Assembly: GCA_027596195.1 (NCBI GenBank)
Contig: JADGJG010000086.1
Coordinates: 1-46,737, forward strand
Direction: 5' to 3'
Origin: Podochytrium sp. JEL0797
Lineage: Eukaryota > Chytridiomycota > Chytridiomycetes > Chytridiales > Chytriomycetaceae
Length of the DNA stretch: 46,737 nucleotides
Below, piece after piece: positions 23,393-33,935 of this stretch. Position 1 is the first letter of the stretch; each line of letters begins with the position of its first letter. The notes under the pieces were generated by a model, which saw only the letters and a program-made list of their open reading frames with translations, did not search any database and was not told the origin of the DNA. Made by a program: the position numbers and the translations under genes.

Positions 23393-25213
23393 ATGTCCAC
23401 TTCGCAGACGGCCACGCCCACGCCCACTGCACCCGCAACTCCGCACGTGGCGGATGAACACCAACAAAACGCTGAACACGAACAAGACGACGACGCGCTC
23501 CTCGACCGGCTCAAGGCGATCCGCGAGCGCCTTTTGTCGCTGCGCAAGGCGCCCTCGGGCACCAAGGAGATGACGCGGCTGTGGAAGGAAGTGTCCGGCA
23601 TCGTCGTGACGCTGTCGCAGCGCCGGGAGGCCTTTGCGCCAGAGTCGCAGGACGCCCTCGTCGAAGATATCATCCCAATGTTTCTGCAGTTTTGGAGTCT
23701 GAAGGGGAACCAGGCGGAGAACATGTATCCAGGTAACTATCTCTAGAGGAGTATAGCATAGTATTTACTAACAGTACTTCAGTCTACGTCAAACTCGCAA
23801 AGTACAAACACACAATGGAGGAGCTGCTCGAGACGGGCCTCTTCTCCAAGGCCATCCTAAAGGACCTGGACCACCACATCCACGCCGCGAAAACCGCCGT
23901 CGAGGGCTTCAAGTCCACAGAAGTGCGGAATTCAATGTCGCGCGTTTCAGCCACTAAACGTCCCTCCGCTTCCACCCGAGGATCCGAATCGTCGCCATCT
24001 CGACTGGGCCCAGGACTTCGCCTCCTGGAGTCCAAGCTGGCTTCCTGCAGTGAGTACTTCCCCTCATGTCTTTTGCCTTTTTACTTTGATTGATAAGGAG
24101 CCACGTGTTTTCAGTCACATTGCACAAAGAATTGAAGGAGGCCCTCGATATCATTTCGCCCTTCCTCCTTCCCATCCACGCTCGTCTCGTTGAAATCAAA
24201 CACGACCTCTCGCAACTCATTTCGCGGCGCAGCGCCCACGCTTTCTCGCTGGGTGAAGTCCAAATGCTCCAAGACGAGCTCCTTGAAATTGATTCGGCGC
24301 GTATCGATGGATCGTATTTGGGGAAGGATGGGACCGTGTTGCCGGGACAGGCGACTGTGATTTGGTTGCTGGAGCAGGTTGGTTTGCGAATTGGAATCGG
24401 GGGTTTTCACTCATTATGTTTACGCGACAGTGTTACGAAGACGCTCATGAGCTGTTGGCTCTCCGTGAAGCGATTGGCGGCGAGAATCCTTTGCGCCCAG
24501 TCTACGAAACGCTCTTGCGTCTCAAGACTAAGCTCGACCACCTCCAACTCGCAATCAAATATACCTTCAAATGCGACGACTTGATCCCTATTCAAATGGA
24601 GTTGGGAAAGATTGACAATATGCGATTTGACGGCAAATTTGTGGGCGAAAATGGTGTTATTCCGGAAGGCCAAGCCGTCTTGCATTTTTTGCTTCACAAG
24701 GTGCCCCTGCTATTTTTCTACGCCACATTTTTGCGTTTCTCATCCCGCTTCTAATGACAGTGCTACCGCATGGTCTACAAAATCCAAGCCATGACCGAGC
24801 CCGTGGGAGAATCGGTCATGCCGGTTTACAACGAACTCATGACACTCCGCAAGTGTTTCCTCGAGTTGATTCGATGGAAAGTGAAGCTTTCTGCACGCGA
24901 TTTGACCATGTATGGCGTGAAACTTAGCATGCTTGACAGCAAGGTGAGAGTGAAATCGGGCTTGTGTCGGCTTGCGGCTTGATATTGATTTTTTTCCCTC
25001 CCTCAGCGCGTGGATGGCAAATTCATTGCGGAGGATGGTTCGATTCCGGAAGGACAAGGGATTTTGCACGACTTGCTCGATGAGTGTTATAATCTCCGCA
25101 ACGAGCTCCAAGAGACGGCGGAGGAGGATGATTCGGATGACTTTGGGGATTTCTCGGAGGATGATGTGGATGACTACAACAATTCGGAGGATGAGCATTT
25201 TGAGGTTAAATAG
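23393..25213 (+). CDS. DUF2408-like fungal protein with three internal repeats
   Basis: Exons are 23393-23732, 23783-24049, 24115-24377, 24431-24700, 24761-24943 and 25007-25213, giving 509 residues. The protein is predicted cytosolic or nuclear, helical, with an acidic tail. Three copies of a motif (L..D..R.DG.....G.vlP.GQ...h.LL...CY) end at ARIDGSYLGKDGTVLPGQ, MRFDGKFVGENGVIPEGQ and KRVDGKFIAEDGSIPEGQ. Each copy is followed by a helix starting in or near CY. The repeats straddle introns in similar phase, which suggests exon duplication. I recognise the pattern as resembling the fungal DUF2408 family, from memory and not by search. No enzymatic motif is visible and I assign no function. An in-frame ATG at 23333 would add 20 residues. 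The gene is divergent from SelO. Confidence 0.75.
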
Positions 25214-25307
25214 GGGGAGGGGGATCAAAACAAATACGAGAAGGGTTCTTTGTTTCCTTTGTTTTCTTTGTTTGGCGCGAGAGCCCGTTCAAAAAAAAAC
25301 ACTCCAA

Positions 25308-27570
25308 ATGGAAGTCGTCGTTCGCGAACTCCGCGACATTCTCGGTCGAGCCAACCGCCTCGAAGCCGTCAAGAACCTTCTCCTGGCATACACGGTCTTC
25401 AAGTTCCTGCGCTACGTGTTCGCTTACATCCGCGCGAAGGGTTTCCGCGGTGCCTTTGGCAGCTTGATCAAGGCGTTCCTGCAGGTGAGGTGTATCCCCA
25501 CCCGGACTGCCACGAGTGTTCGCACTGACGAAACCTTTTCTCCCTTCCTTAGAAATCGATCCTTCTCGGGCGTCGCTTCATTCCAGGAGCCGATGCCCTC
25601 GTGGGCGCTTCGGTCGAAAAGAGCGTTGCCTCGCTGCAGAAGAAAATCCTGGGCAAAGTGGAGGGTAAGCTCTCCCTTCCTTCTTCTTCCCTCTCCCTGG
25701 TGCCCCACTAGTTGTATTATCAAGGGTGGGGAGCTACCATTTAGTTCGCGAAGTCGCGAAAGGACAAGCCACATTCTGATTTTCTTGCCGCAGAGAAAAC
25801 CAAGCAACACGCATTGCCCGCCACCAGCGTGCCCACCGCGACTGTGCTTGCCCAACTCGAGCGTTTCAAAGGCCAAGAAAACCCAGACTGGAAAGCCGGG
25901 AAAGTGAGCGGTGCCATTTACCACGGCGGAGACGACGTGAGCAAACTGATTACACAAGCCTTCGGCATGTTCACGATTACGAATGTATGTAATACCTCCC
26001 CCGCGACCCCGTTCTTTGCGAGATCGTAAATTTTTTTTTTAATTGTTTTCAATTTTCATTGTTCTCGCGTTTTTAGCCCCTTCACCCCGAATTGTTCCCT
26101 GGCATCAGACAAATGGAAGCCGAAGTGATTTCAATGGTTTTGCGCATGTACAATGCGCCCGAGAATGCGTGTGGAAGCATGACTTCGGGTGGAACTGAAT
26201 CTCTTCTCATGGGTGAGTGTTTTTTTGGGGGGGTAGCGAAATTTCACATTACTCTGCTTACTCACATTTTTTCCCTCTTAGCAATCAAGACATACCGTGA
26301 CATGGCTAAGGAAACGCGTGGAGTGACTGAGCCTGAAATGTAAGGACGCGCTTTGTTTATTTGGAGGGGGGGGCTCGCGAATTTACTCGAAATACGGACA
26401 GTGTTGCCCCCGTTACGATCCACACTGCCGTTGACAAGGGTGCCGCGTACTTTGGCATCAAGCTCGTGCACGTTCCGATTGACCCAGCGACTGGAAAGGT
26501 GGATATGAAGAAGCTCGCGAGATGTATCAACAGAAACACGATTATGGTAAGACATAATTTTCTACTCAAAAATAGCTGTAGCCTTCGTTACTAATTGCCT
26601 ACCTGCCCAGATTGCCGGATCCTCCCCCAACTTCCCGCACGGCATCATTGACCCAATCCCCGAAATGGCTGCTCTCGCCAAGAAGCACAACCTCCCCATG
26701 CACGTGGACGCGTGTTTGGGTGGATTCATTGTCCCGTTTGCCGAGAAGGCTGGGTTCGCGTTGCCTTATTTTGTGGATTTCCGCAACGAAGGGGTCACGT
26801 CGATTTCGTGTGACACGCACAAGTATGGGTTCGCGCCGAAAGGGTCGTCGGTGATCATGTATAGATCGAAGGAGATTCGCGATTACCAGTATTTTATTAC
26901 GACGGATTGGCCAGGTTTGTTTTGTGTGTGTGTGTTGAGGGCCGTTGTTTTGACATTTTGCTTTGTACTACAAGGTGGTGTGTACTGCTCTCCTACCATT
27001 GCTGGATCGCGTCCCGGTGCTCTCGTGGCTGGATGTTGGGCTGCCATGATGCACTTTGGTGAATCCGGATACGTTGAGTCGACGCGCAAGATTATCGGAG
27101 CCGCGCGCAAGATTGGGGCAGGGTGAGAAAAAAATTCATCAAAAAAGAAGACACCGCGTCATACATTTTTCTAACCCGACCCTGGTTTTTTTCTTCTTCA
27201 AAAATCCAGAATCCAAACGATCCCCGAACTCAAACTCATTGGAAACCCCCTCGTCTCCGTAATCGCCTTCGAATCCGTTTCCCCGACCCTCAAAATCTAC
27301 GGCGTCGCAGACCTCCTGGAAAAGAAGGGATGGCACCTCAACATTCTCCAAAACCCGCCGGCGATCCACATTGCATGCACGTATCTCACCATCGGTGCCG
27401 CCGACACACTCGTGCGCGACGTGAAGGAAGTGGTGGAGGTGTTGAGAAAGAACCCGCAGGCTGGCAACGGGGATACTGCTGCGATTTATGGCACGATGGC
27501 GAGTGTGCCGGATCGTACGGTGATTAAGGATGTTTGTAAAGGGTTTTTGGACGCGTTGACCATGATGTGA
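25308..27570 (+). CDS. DPL1: Sphingosine-1-phosphate lyase
   Basis: This PLP-dependent ER enzyme cleaves phosphorylated sphingoid bases to a fatty aldehyde and phosphoethanolamine, the exit step of sphingolipid breakdown. Nine exons (25308-25484, 25553-25664, 25794-25984, 26077-26212, 26282-26339, 26402-26546, 26611-26914, 26975-27122 and 27210-27570) give 543 residues, the usual family size. An N-terminal hydrophobic stretch near residues 20-45 ([18 protein letters not shown]) fits the ER anchor. Family blocks are [47 protein letters not shown] and [15 protein letters not shown] with the PLP lysine, then [14 protein letters not shown] and a C-terminal [14 protein letters not shown]. Splice sites are canonical and every exon keeps frame. 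The gene starts under 100 bp after the DUF2408 stop codon on the same strand. Confidence 0.95.
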
Positions 27571-27774
27571 AGCCATTCCCCTCGCTGCCTGCGGTGACGA
27601 AGTTGGGTTTTTGTTTTATTTTTGTTTTTTTGTTGCATGTGAAACAATGTCTGATTCTAAATTGATGAATGATGAATGCTTGTGGTGCGGACGCGCGGTA
27701 GCACGACATGTTGTGAAATGGAATGAAAACTGTCGATTTGTTTGTTTTTGTGGAGATTCGGACAGAAAATCAAC

Positions 27775-28524
27775 ATGAACTTGACCGAGAACGACGCTCA
27801 GCAACAACAACCGGCGCAAGACCCGCTCGACGACATGGCAATGGGCATGGACATGGCACTATCGATGGAGACAGAGATGGAGCTCGACTTCGGCATGCTG
27901 GGCGGCATGGCTGGGCTGCCCCTCGACATGGGCGACATGGATGGCGAACCGCACAGCCCGCCCGCAAACCTCACCTTCGAAGACACGGACCCCACGCATC
28001 CCAACCCCGCCCACTCCAGCGCCCGTGCCCCACAAATCCCCCTCTCCCGCGTCAAGGCCATCATGAAAGAAGACGAAGACGTATCCATGATTGCCGCAGA
28101 CTCCATCATTGCGCTCGCGTTTGCGGGGGAGCTGTTTCTCGAGTATTTTGCGGAAAAGACGTTCGAGGCCACGCAGCGGGATAAGAGAAGGACGGTTGCG
28201 TATAAGGATATGGCGAGGACGGTGCGTGAAGTGAGCAATCTCAACTTTCTTGAAGGTGAAGCTTGTTTGTTTGTGTCAAAACAAACGCGTCTTCTTATTT
28301 TGGTTTTGGTGCATTTTGCAGACTTGTTTCCTCCTCCGCAGATGACGGTCAAAAAACCACGCAAAAAGAAGGCTGAAATTGAAGACAAGGCTGAGGATGG
28401 AATTGACGCAATGGAGGACGAAGATGATCAAAACAATGCAAACGACAACGCGGATGATGATGCCGAAGATGTGGCACAACAAGGCGAAGAAGCAGACGAG
28501 GAAGTAGGCGAGGAAGCAAACTGA
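27775..28524 (+). CDS. NF-YC-like histone-fold protein (Dpb3/CHRAC-type)
   Basis: Two exons, 27775-28255 and 28322-28524, give 227 residues. A Met/Asp/Gln-rich N-terminal 85 residues precede a histone fold starting IPLSRVKAIMKEDEDVSMIA, continuing through AGELFLEYFAEKTFEATQ and RRTVAYKDMARTV, and ending FLEDLFP. A basic patch (KKPRKKK) and a long Asp/Glu/Asn-rich tail follow. The fold resembles the NF-YC-side subunits of DNA polymerase epsilon (Dpb3/POLE4) and of the CHRAC remodeller. Both act in the nucleus as heterodimers with an NF-YB-like partner, and the acidic tail is a feature of CHRAC1. I cannot choose between the two. NF-YC itself is less likely because the core lacks its usual flanking sequences. 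Confidence 0.8.
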   Translation: MNLTENDAQQQQPAQDPLDDMAMGMDMALSMETEMELDFGMLGGMAGLPLDMGDMDGEPHSPPANLTFEDTDPTHPNPAHSSARAPQIPLSRVKAIMKEDEDVSMIAADSIIALAFAGELFLEYFAEKTFEATQRDKRRTVAYKDMARTVREVSNLNFLEGEACLFVSKQTRLLILVLVHFADLFPPPQMTVKKPRKKKAEIEDKAEDGIDAMEDEDDQNNANDNADDDAEDVAQQGEEADEEVGEEAN

Positions 28525-28857
28525 TAAGAAAATGAGAATTTTAAGAGATCTTCATGAACCTGGCTTCTTGCGTCGTGGTCGATTCCTTCCACGATGATCA
28601 AACACCATGGAAATTAGATTCTAAATTCGGAATCAAGACAGAATTAAGACGGAGGTTGACGCTTTTCAAATTTTTTATTTTTTCATATTCACCATCTTTC
28701 TACTATTCACCTCACTTCTCTCTCTTCGTTTCTCTTTCCTATATATTGTAAGGGAAAAGAAGCGAGAAGAATATTTTTTTTCTCCCTTCGACCCCCCCTT
28801 GGCTCGAATGCGATTTTCGCAATACCTCGGAGGCTCGCCCCAACCAACAAACTGAAA
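28525..28857. other. Intergenic region upstream of the homeodomain gene
   Basis: About 330 bp, AT-rich in the middle, with a pyrimidine-rich run at 28680-28740. I see no gene, RNA or repeat in it beyond low-complexity sequence. Confidence 0.5.
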
Positions 28858-30244
28858 ATGACCGACATCGAATCCCCGGCTCCCACCAGCGGCGGCGCTG
28901 CCATAGTGACCAACGCAACACTGCAGCGCTTTAGACCCGACCAGATGCAGATCCTGAAGGGACACTATGAGGTCAACCCGCGGCCTACTTCCGACGAGGT
29001 ATTGTATTAGTGCGATATGTAATTTCGTGCCCTGCACCGTGCTCACACTCCGCTTCCGTGCGGTGACTCCTTGGCTCACTCGCACACGCCCCACTAACCA
29101 CCCCACTAACACCCATTAGATGCGCACGATCGCAGCAGAAATCCAGGAAAGTGAGCGCAAGGTCAAGACGTGGTTCAGCAACTGGCGCTCCAAGAACACA
29201 AAGCAGGGCAACCCGCCGCCGCCGCTGCCGCACCAACTCGCGAACCAGTTGCACAACTCGTCGCCCGCCCCGGAAGCCGCTGCTGCTTCGCGTGCTGCGA
29301 CTCCCGTTGCCCATGTGGTGGACTCGGTGATGGTAAGCTGTTGTGTAGTAGCTAGTGTAGCTGTATGGTGGGGAGTGGGGTGGGGCGTGTGGGGGTCTTT
29401 GTTTGGACGTGTTTTGCCGCTGCTCGTTCCCCTTCCCCTCTCCCCCTTTCCTTCTTCTTTGTTAACAACAACACTAATTACTCTCTCTTAGGCCCGCCCC
29501 CCGCCCAAGCGCGTCGCAGCCCTCTCACACGCCACGCCCCACGCGTCGCCCATCCCCGACGCGGTGGCCCCCGCCCCACTCCTCACGTCGTACCCGCCCC
29601 CGCCCGCGCCCATCCACGCCAGCCAGCTTCCGCCCTTCGCCGTCGCCAGCATCTCACGCCTGATGCGCTCGTCCTACTACACGCCGCACACGGTCGAGGA
29701 GTACGAAATCAGACGCAGGAGGAAGCTCGACGACGAGGCCGCCAACAACGCGCTTGCCGCCCAAAAGAAGCAGATGAACCAGAAGCCCCCCAGCAGCATC
29801 GCCTCGTCGTCTACGCATCAGCACAAACCATCGCAAAGCCAGCAACAGATCCCGCACCACACGGCATCATCCGCAGCTTCCTCTTCCACCCCAAAACCCA
29901 TCATCAAAGTCTCAAAACCAAAATCCACAAAGGAACTCGCAAGGGCGGCCAAAATGATTACCGAGACGCTCAAAAAACTCAAAAAGGCGAATCACGGTCA
30001 AATCAATCCCGAAGCCGTCTTGTTGATGCAGCAGGCCAAAAATCTCGGCTTGATTCCTCAGAGCGCGAGTTTGGATGATGAGGCGATGGGGGAAGATGCG
30101 GATTCATCGTCGTCGAGTTCGTCGGGGTCCGATTCGGATTCGGAAACGGACACGGATTCAGAGTCAGGGTCGGATTCGGGATCCGGGTCGAGCAGCAGTG
30201 GCTCGAGTTCAGGGAGTGACGACAGGGAGCCGATGCAGTTTTGA
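28858..30244 (+). CDS. Atypical homeodomain transcription factor
   Basis: Three exons, 28858-28998, 29120-29332 and 29492-30244, give 368 residues. The homeodomain spans roughly residues 20-76. Helix 1 contains FRPDQMQILKGHYEVNPRP and helix 3 is RKVKTWFSNWRSKNTK. Trp48, Phe49, Asn51 and Arg53 of the canonical WFxNxR core are kept, but position 52, usually Arg, is Trp. The first intron lies between helices 1 and 2. The remainder is Pro-, Ala- and Ser-rich, with a basic/helical segment (residues about 260-310, KSTKELARAAKMITETLKKL) and a terminal Ser/Asp/Gly-rich acidic tract that could act in transactivation. It is likely a nuclear DNA-binding regulator; targets cannot be inferred. It converges with the C9orf85-like gene 98 bp downstream. 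Confidence 0.85.
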
Positions 30245-30342
30245 TTGAGTCTTAAATATTAAAGGATGTCTATTTATCCACTTTGCGCTTCTTCACATCT
30301 CCGCGTTCTCGCCTCGTCTAAATTGAAATAGGTAAAAACACT

Positions 30343-31076
30343 TTATTCTTCGTCTTCACTTTCGCTCTCTTCGTCCGAAAAGTCAAAGTCTTCATCGTCC
30401 AAGTCTCCCTTGGTGTTGGAAACCCGGGCCGCAATCTGCGCCGCTTCCTCGTCCTCACCACGCTCCAACTTGCGTCGGTAACTGCGGCGCTGGCGTTCCG
30501 TCATCATCGACAACAGACGCTCCTCGTTCTGTTTCTCGATTTCCAATTCAGCCGGAGTCTTGGCAGCCGAACTGGACAGAATCTTGGTCAGTATTCCAAC
30601 ACGATCACGCACAAACACCACTTACGATGGCAGAATTTCCTCGGGCAGTTGGCATTTGGCGCACACGTTCTTCTTTGTGGCGCAAGGCGTGCACAGGATG
30701 TGGTAAGCTTCCTTGACGGACTTTTGCGAGCACGAAACGCTGGCAAGGCATCAATTTTTTTAGTCCAGCAGGGGGAAGAGGGAGGGAAACGGCCACACAC
30801 CACTTCTTGGGGACCGTCAATGGCTTGTATTGGCCCATTCGCTTTCTGTAGAAGCATATGCATAAGTATTCATGACCAGGAACAGCGGTTAGTTGGTGCT
30901 CACCTCCATTGAATGATCTCCACGCAACGTTTGCAGAGTCCTTGAACGGGCAGGGCCGTGATCGCAGTCATGTGGGTGGCATACTTGTCTGACTTGTAGG
31001 CAAATAGGTTCTGGTGCTTCTGCTTTTGCTTCTGCTGCCCGGTTTTGCCCTTGGCGGTTGAGCCCTTTCCTGACAT
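30343..31076 (-). CDS. C9orf85-like (DUF2039) CxxC zinc protein
   Basis: Four exons, 31076-30904, 30845-30801, 30739-30626 and 30571-30343, give 186 residues. The conserved part matches human C9orf85 in layout: QKHQNLFAYKSDKY, LCKRCVEIIQWR, YKPLTVPKKCVSCSQKSVKEAY, then HILCTPCATKKNVCAKC. The four CxxC pairs could bind two zinc ions. The C-terminal third is a charged coiled-coil-like segment ending in an acidic DEEDFDFSDEESESEDEE-type tail. The molecular function of the family is unknown. All introns are 54-61 bp and every join was fixed by family residues, for example the split Cys codon in KKCVSC. The gene ends 98 bp from the convergent homeodomain gene. Confidence 0.85.
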
Positions 31077-31231
31077 GATTTGATCGCTGGAACACAAAAA
31101 AAAAAAAAAAACTCTGAACATTTTTCCCACCTCGGCATCTCCCAACTCTGCAGTCTGCAGAATGAGCTACTGCACAACCAGGAAAGAGGTTGTTTATTTC
31201 CAAGTTTAGCTCTAGTTCTAATCTAATAATT

Positions 31232-33550
31232 TTATGAAGGATATAGCAGATTGCCTTGGTATGACGGATGAACATCCGCCGCACTAGTTCTCGCCAACCC
31301 CCCACTTTTTTGATACGGCGTCGAGAGTGCCGTAATAGTAGCATCCGAAACAGAATCCAAATGATCCTGCACAACCTCATCCTCCACATTTTCCAACTTG
31401 ATTTGCTGCGACTCCGAGAAAGGCGGACCCGGTGCCTGCGTGTACGTGAATGTCGGATTCCGATTTTGCGCAGGGGGGATGCTGGAATACATTTGTCCCA
31501 TCGGAGGTGGACCTGTGGAGCTTCGTGCCATAATGAAACCGTCTGCGGCGGTCGCGAGGGAGGCTGTCCGCATGGCGGGGTAGGGATCCACACCGGGTGG
31601 GTGGAGGTAGGTTCGGTCCGATTGGGTTGGCATGATTTCTTGTTTGTGTCGTAGGGAAGAAGGTTGTCGCGTTGGTTGTATGGGGACGAGCGAGGAGGGT
31701 GCCTTTTTTTCCCGGTAATACTTTTGTAAACTGGTGACCCAATTTAGAAATTCGTCTCGTGGGATAATGAAGCTGTTGTGGCCAAGCAAGTTCAAGAACT
31801 GGATCTAAGGTGGAAGGAAAAAGGATAAGCACTTCGTGTTCAAGGTAAAATAGTCCCCCTCCCATGAACGTACTTCATAATTGTTTAAGTCCACCAGCGA
31901 GATTTTGGACACTTCGGACCACGTCCGATTCGTAAACGTGCTAAAGGAAAAATTAGGGGAAAGGTCTACATTGATATCCCATTCGGTTTAAAACTCAACT
32001 GATCATCCAAGATCTTGTTTGCCAGCATCAAACCAAAGATTATGATATTCTTTTCCGTTCCCGGGGAATACCGAAAGCCAGGCTTTGAGCTCAGCATACT
32101 GATATACTTCAGTGCCAGAAGCACCATAGACCGACTCTACCAACAGGCCAAAAATATCGCTTTTAGAAATGAAGAAGCAGAAGGGGCGCGCATTAAATTT
32201 CCTCACCACATCGGTCGTTTGAAGCACGTTTTCAATATACCCCGCGAAATCTGGATCATACTTAAATCCCGACCCAGCATGCCTCATGGGCTGCAGGATT
32301 TGCAAAAGGACATCCTCCACAAACGTGGAAAAGTCATACAACGGTTGCGGCAACTCGGGCGCGCTGGCCAACTTCAAAGACGACTCGTACGTCTGAAATT
32401 CTTTGACTTGAGGATTCTCGTCACGCGTGCCGTATATTGGATGTGGCTGATGAGAAGGTGCGTTGGAACCACGGTTGCGATGTGTGTGGCCGTATTGGGG
32501 CTGGTACGCAAATTGCTGCTCGGATGACATGGGGTACTGTTGTTCCATGGGATATCCGCTCGGTTTGGACTGTGGCTGGTTGAAACCTTGACCTGCTGTT
32601 GATCCAAAGATTGGCAGCAAGTTGGTCTTGTTTGGAGGCTGCGGACCCTGTCGCATCATGCCAGGTTGAGCTGCGGGGTGGAGATTCTGACGCACATGGA
32701 ACTGAACTCCCAGGTACTGCTGTTGCTGGAAATTTGGTTTCCCGTATGCGTTTTGCGGGTCGTATTGCCTTTGTTGCTCGGGGTGCTGCCTAGCATACTG
32801 TTGCGAATAGCGTTGGTTTTGTTGCTGGCTAAAACCAAGCTGATAATCGCTTTCCGTGAAGTATGGCTGGTTGTATTGATGCTGAAGCTGTTTTGATTGA
32901 GGCTGCTGAAACTGCTGGTGAATTTGGTGAGAAGGCTGGTGCTGTTGCGGCTGGACATGATTGAACGCGGCTGTCCCGGCACCTTGATACTCTCCATTGA
33001 GAGGCAAGTGCCCCATTCCAAACTCTCCACCCATATAATCTCCAGAAATGAGTGTTTGCTCACTGGGCCACCTCCCAATATCGCGTTTTTGTTGCGAGTA
33101 CACCGGCACCCCATGAGAATACCTGATATTTCCCATTTTGGAATTCGCTGCAGTCGTCATATTATCACCCAAAGATTGCATTTGAATGGCAACATGTTGG
33201 TCGTTCTGAAACCACATGTTTGACACGGAGCCTAGACCGTTTTGTTTTTTTGAAAGGTCATTGACGTTGGCATGGGGCGTTGGAGTGATGGGGTGATAGT
33301 AATTCTGCATCGCATCATTCGAATTGAATGTTGGATACGGCGCGAGCAGCTGCAGCGACTCGTTGGAGTCCGACGCAGGGTTGTGGAAAGTGGGTTTTGA
33401 AAAATTGGGCGTCGGGATGTAAAACGAGTCGGTTTTGGGGGGTCGAATGGAGGAGGCTCGCGTTCCCATTGGGTTTGATCTGGAAGAATCATCATTCGGT
33501 AGATAGGATCCATGAAATTGGGACGAAGAAGCGTTTCGTTTGTTGTTCAT
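31232..33550 (-). CDS. Pcl/Cln-like cyclin with a long Gln-rich N-terminus
   Basis: Exons are 33550-32207, 32136-32000, 31940-31874 and 31804-31232, giving 706 residues. The first 390 or so are Gln/Asn/Pro/Ser-rich and likely disordered. The cyclin box follows: FAGYIENVLQTTDVSRSMVL, ALKYISMLSS, GLMLANKILDDHTFTNRTW, SEVSKISLVDLNNYE and FLNLLGHNSFIIPRDEFLNW, matching the fungal cyclin pattern (ALMLANKFLDDNT.TNKTW). The C-terminal 170 residues are again Pro/Ser/Gln-rich. Introns interrupt the box three times; without them the frame reads into nonsense, so the splice model is well constrained. The partner is presumably a CDK of the Pho85/Cdc28 type, acting in cell-cycle or nutrient control. The precise subfamily is uncertain. 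Confidence 0.85.
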
Positions 33551-33935
33551 GATCGTTGTTGGTGAAGATATCAAGCTCTAACACTCGTGTGGCTTTCGAT
33601 CAAGATGTGACTAAATAATGGACTGGACAGCTAATTCCCGCAGGTTTCCGTCCCCTTCTGTTTGCCCGATTGTGAAGGAAAAGCCGATCAGAACATGGCT
33701 GGTGAGAAGGAAACAAACCAATCGACTCAAGGAAACTACAATTTGGGGTGATCGGAATAGAGAATCAGCAGAAAGCGAGTGAGCTCGCTTCGTGAAGTGC
33801 AGGGTTGCAGGACAAAAACGAAATTTCCCACTTTTTCCCCCCCTCTCGGTTTAGGAATTGTCACTTTTTTTTCGGGTGTCAACAAGACATTTTTCTTTCG
33901 ATCAAAACTAAAAGCAAATAGCACAGAATGAGAAA
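33551..33935. other. Upstream region of the cyclin gene
   Basis: 385 bp between the cyclin start codon and the stop codon of the kinase on the same strand. I see nothing distinctive beyond short A/T and C runs. Confidence 0.5.
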
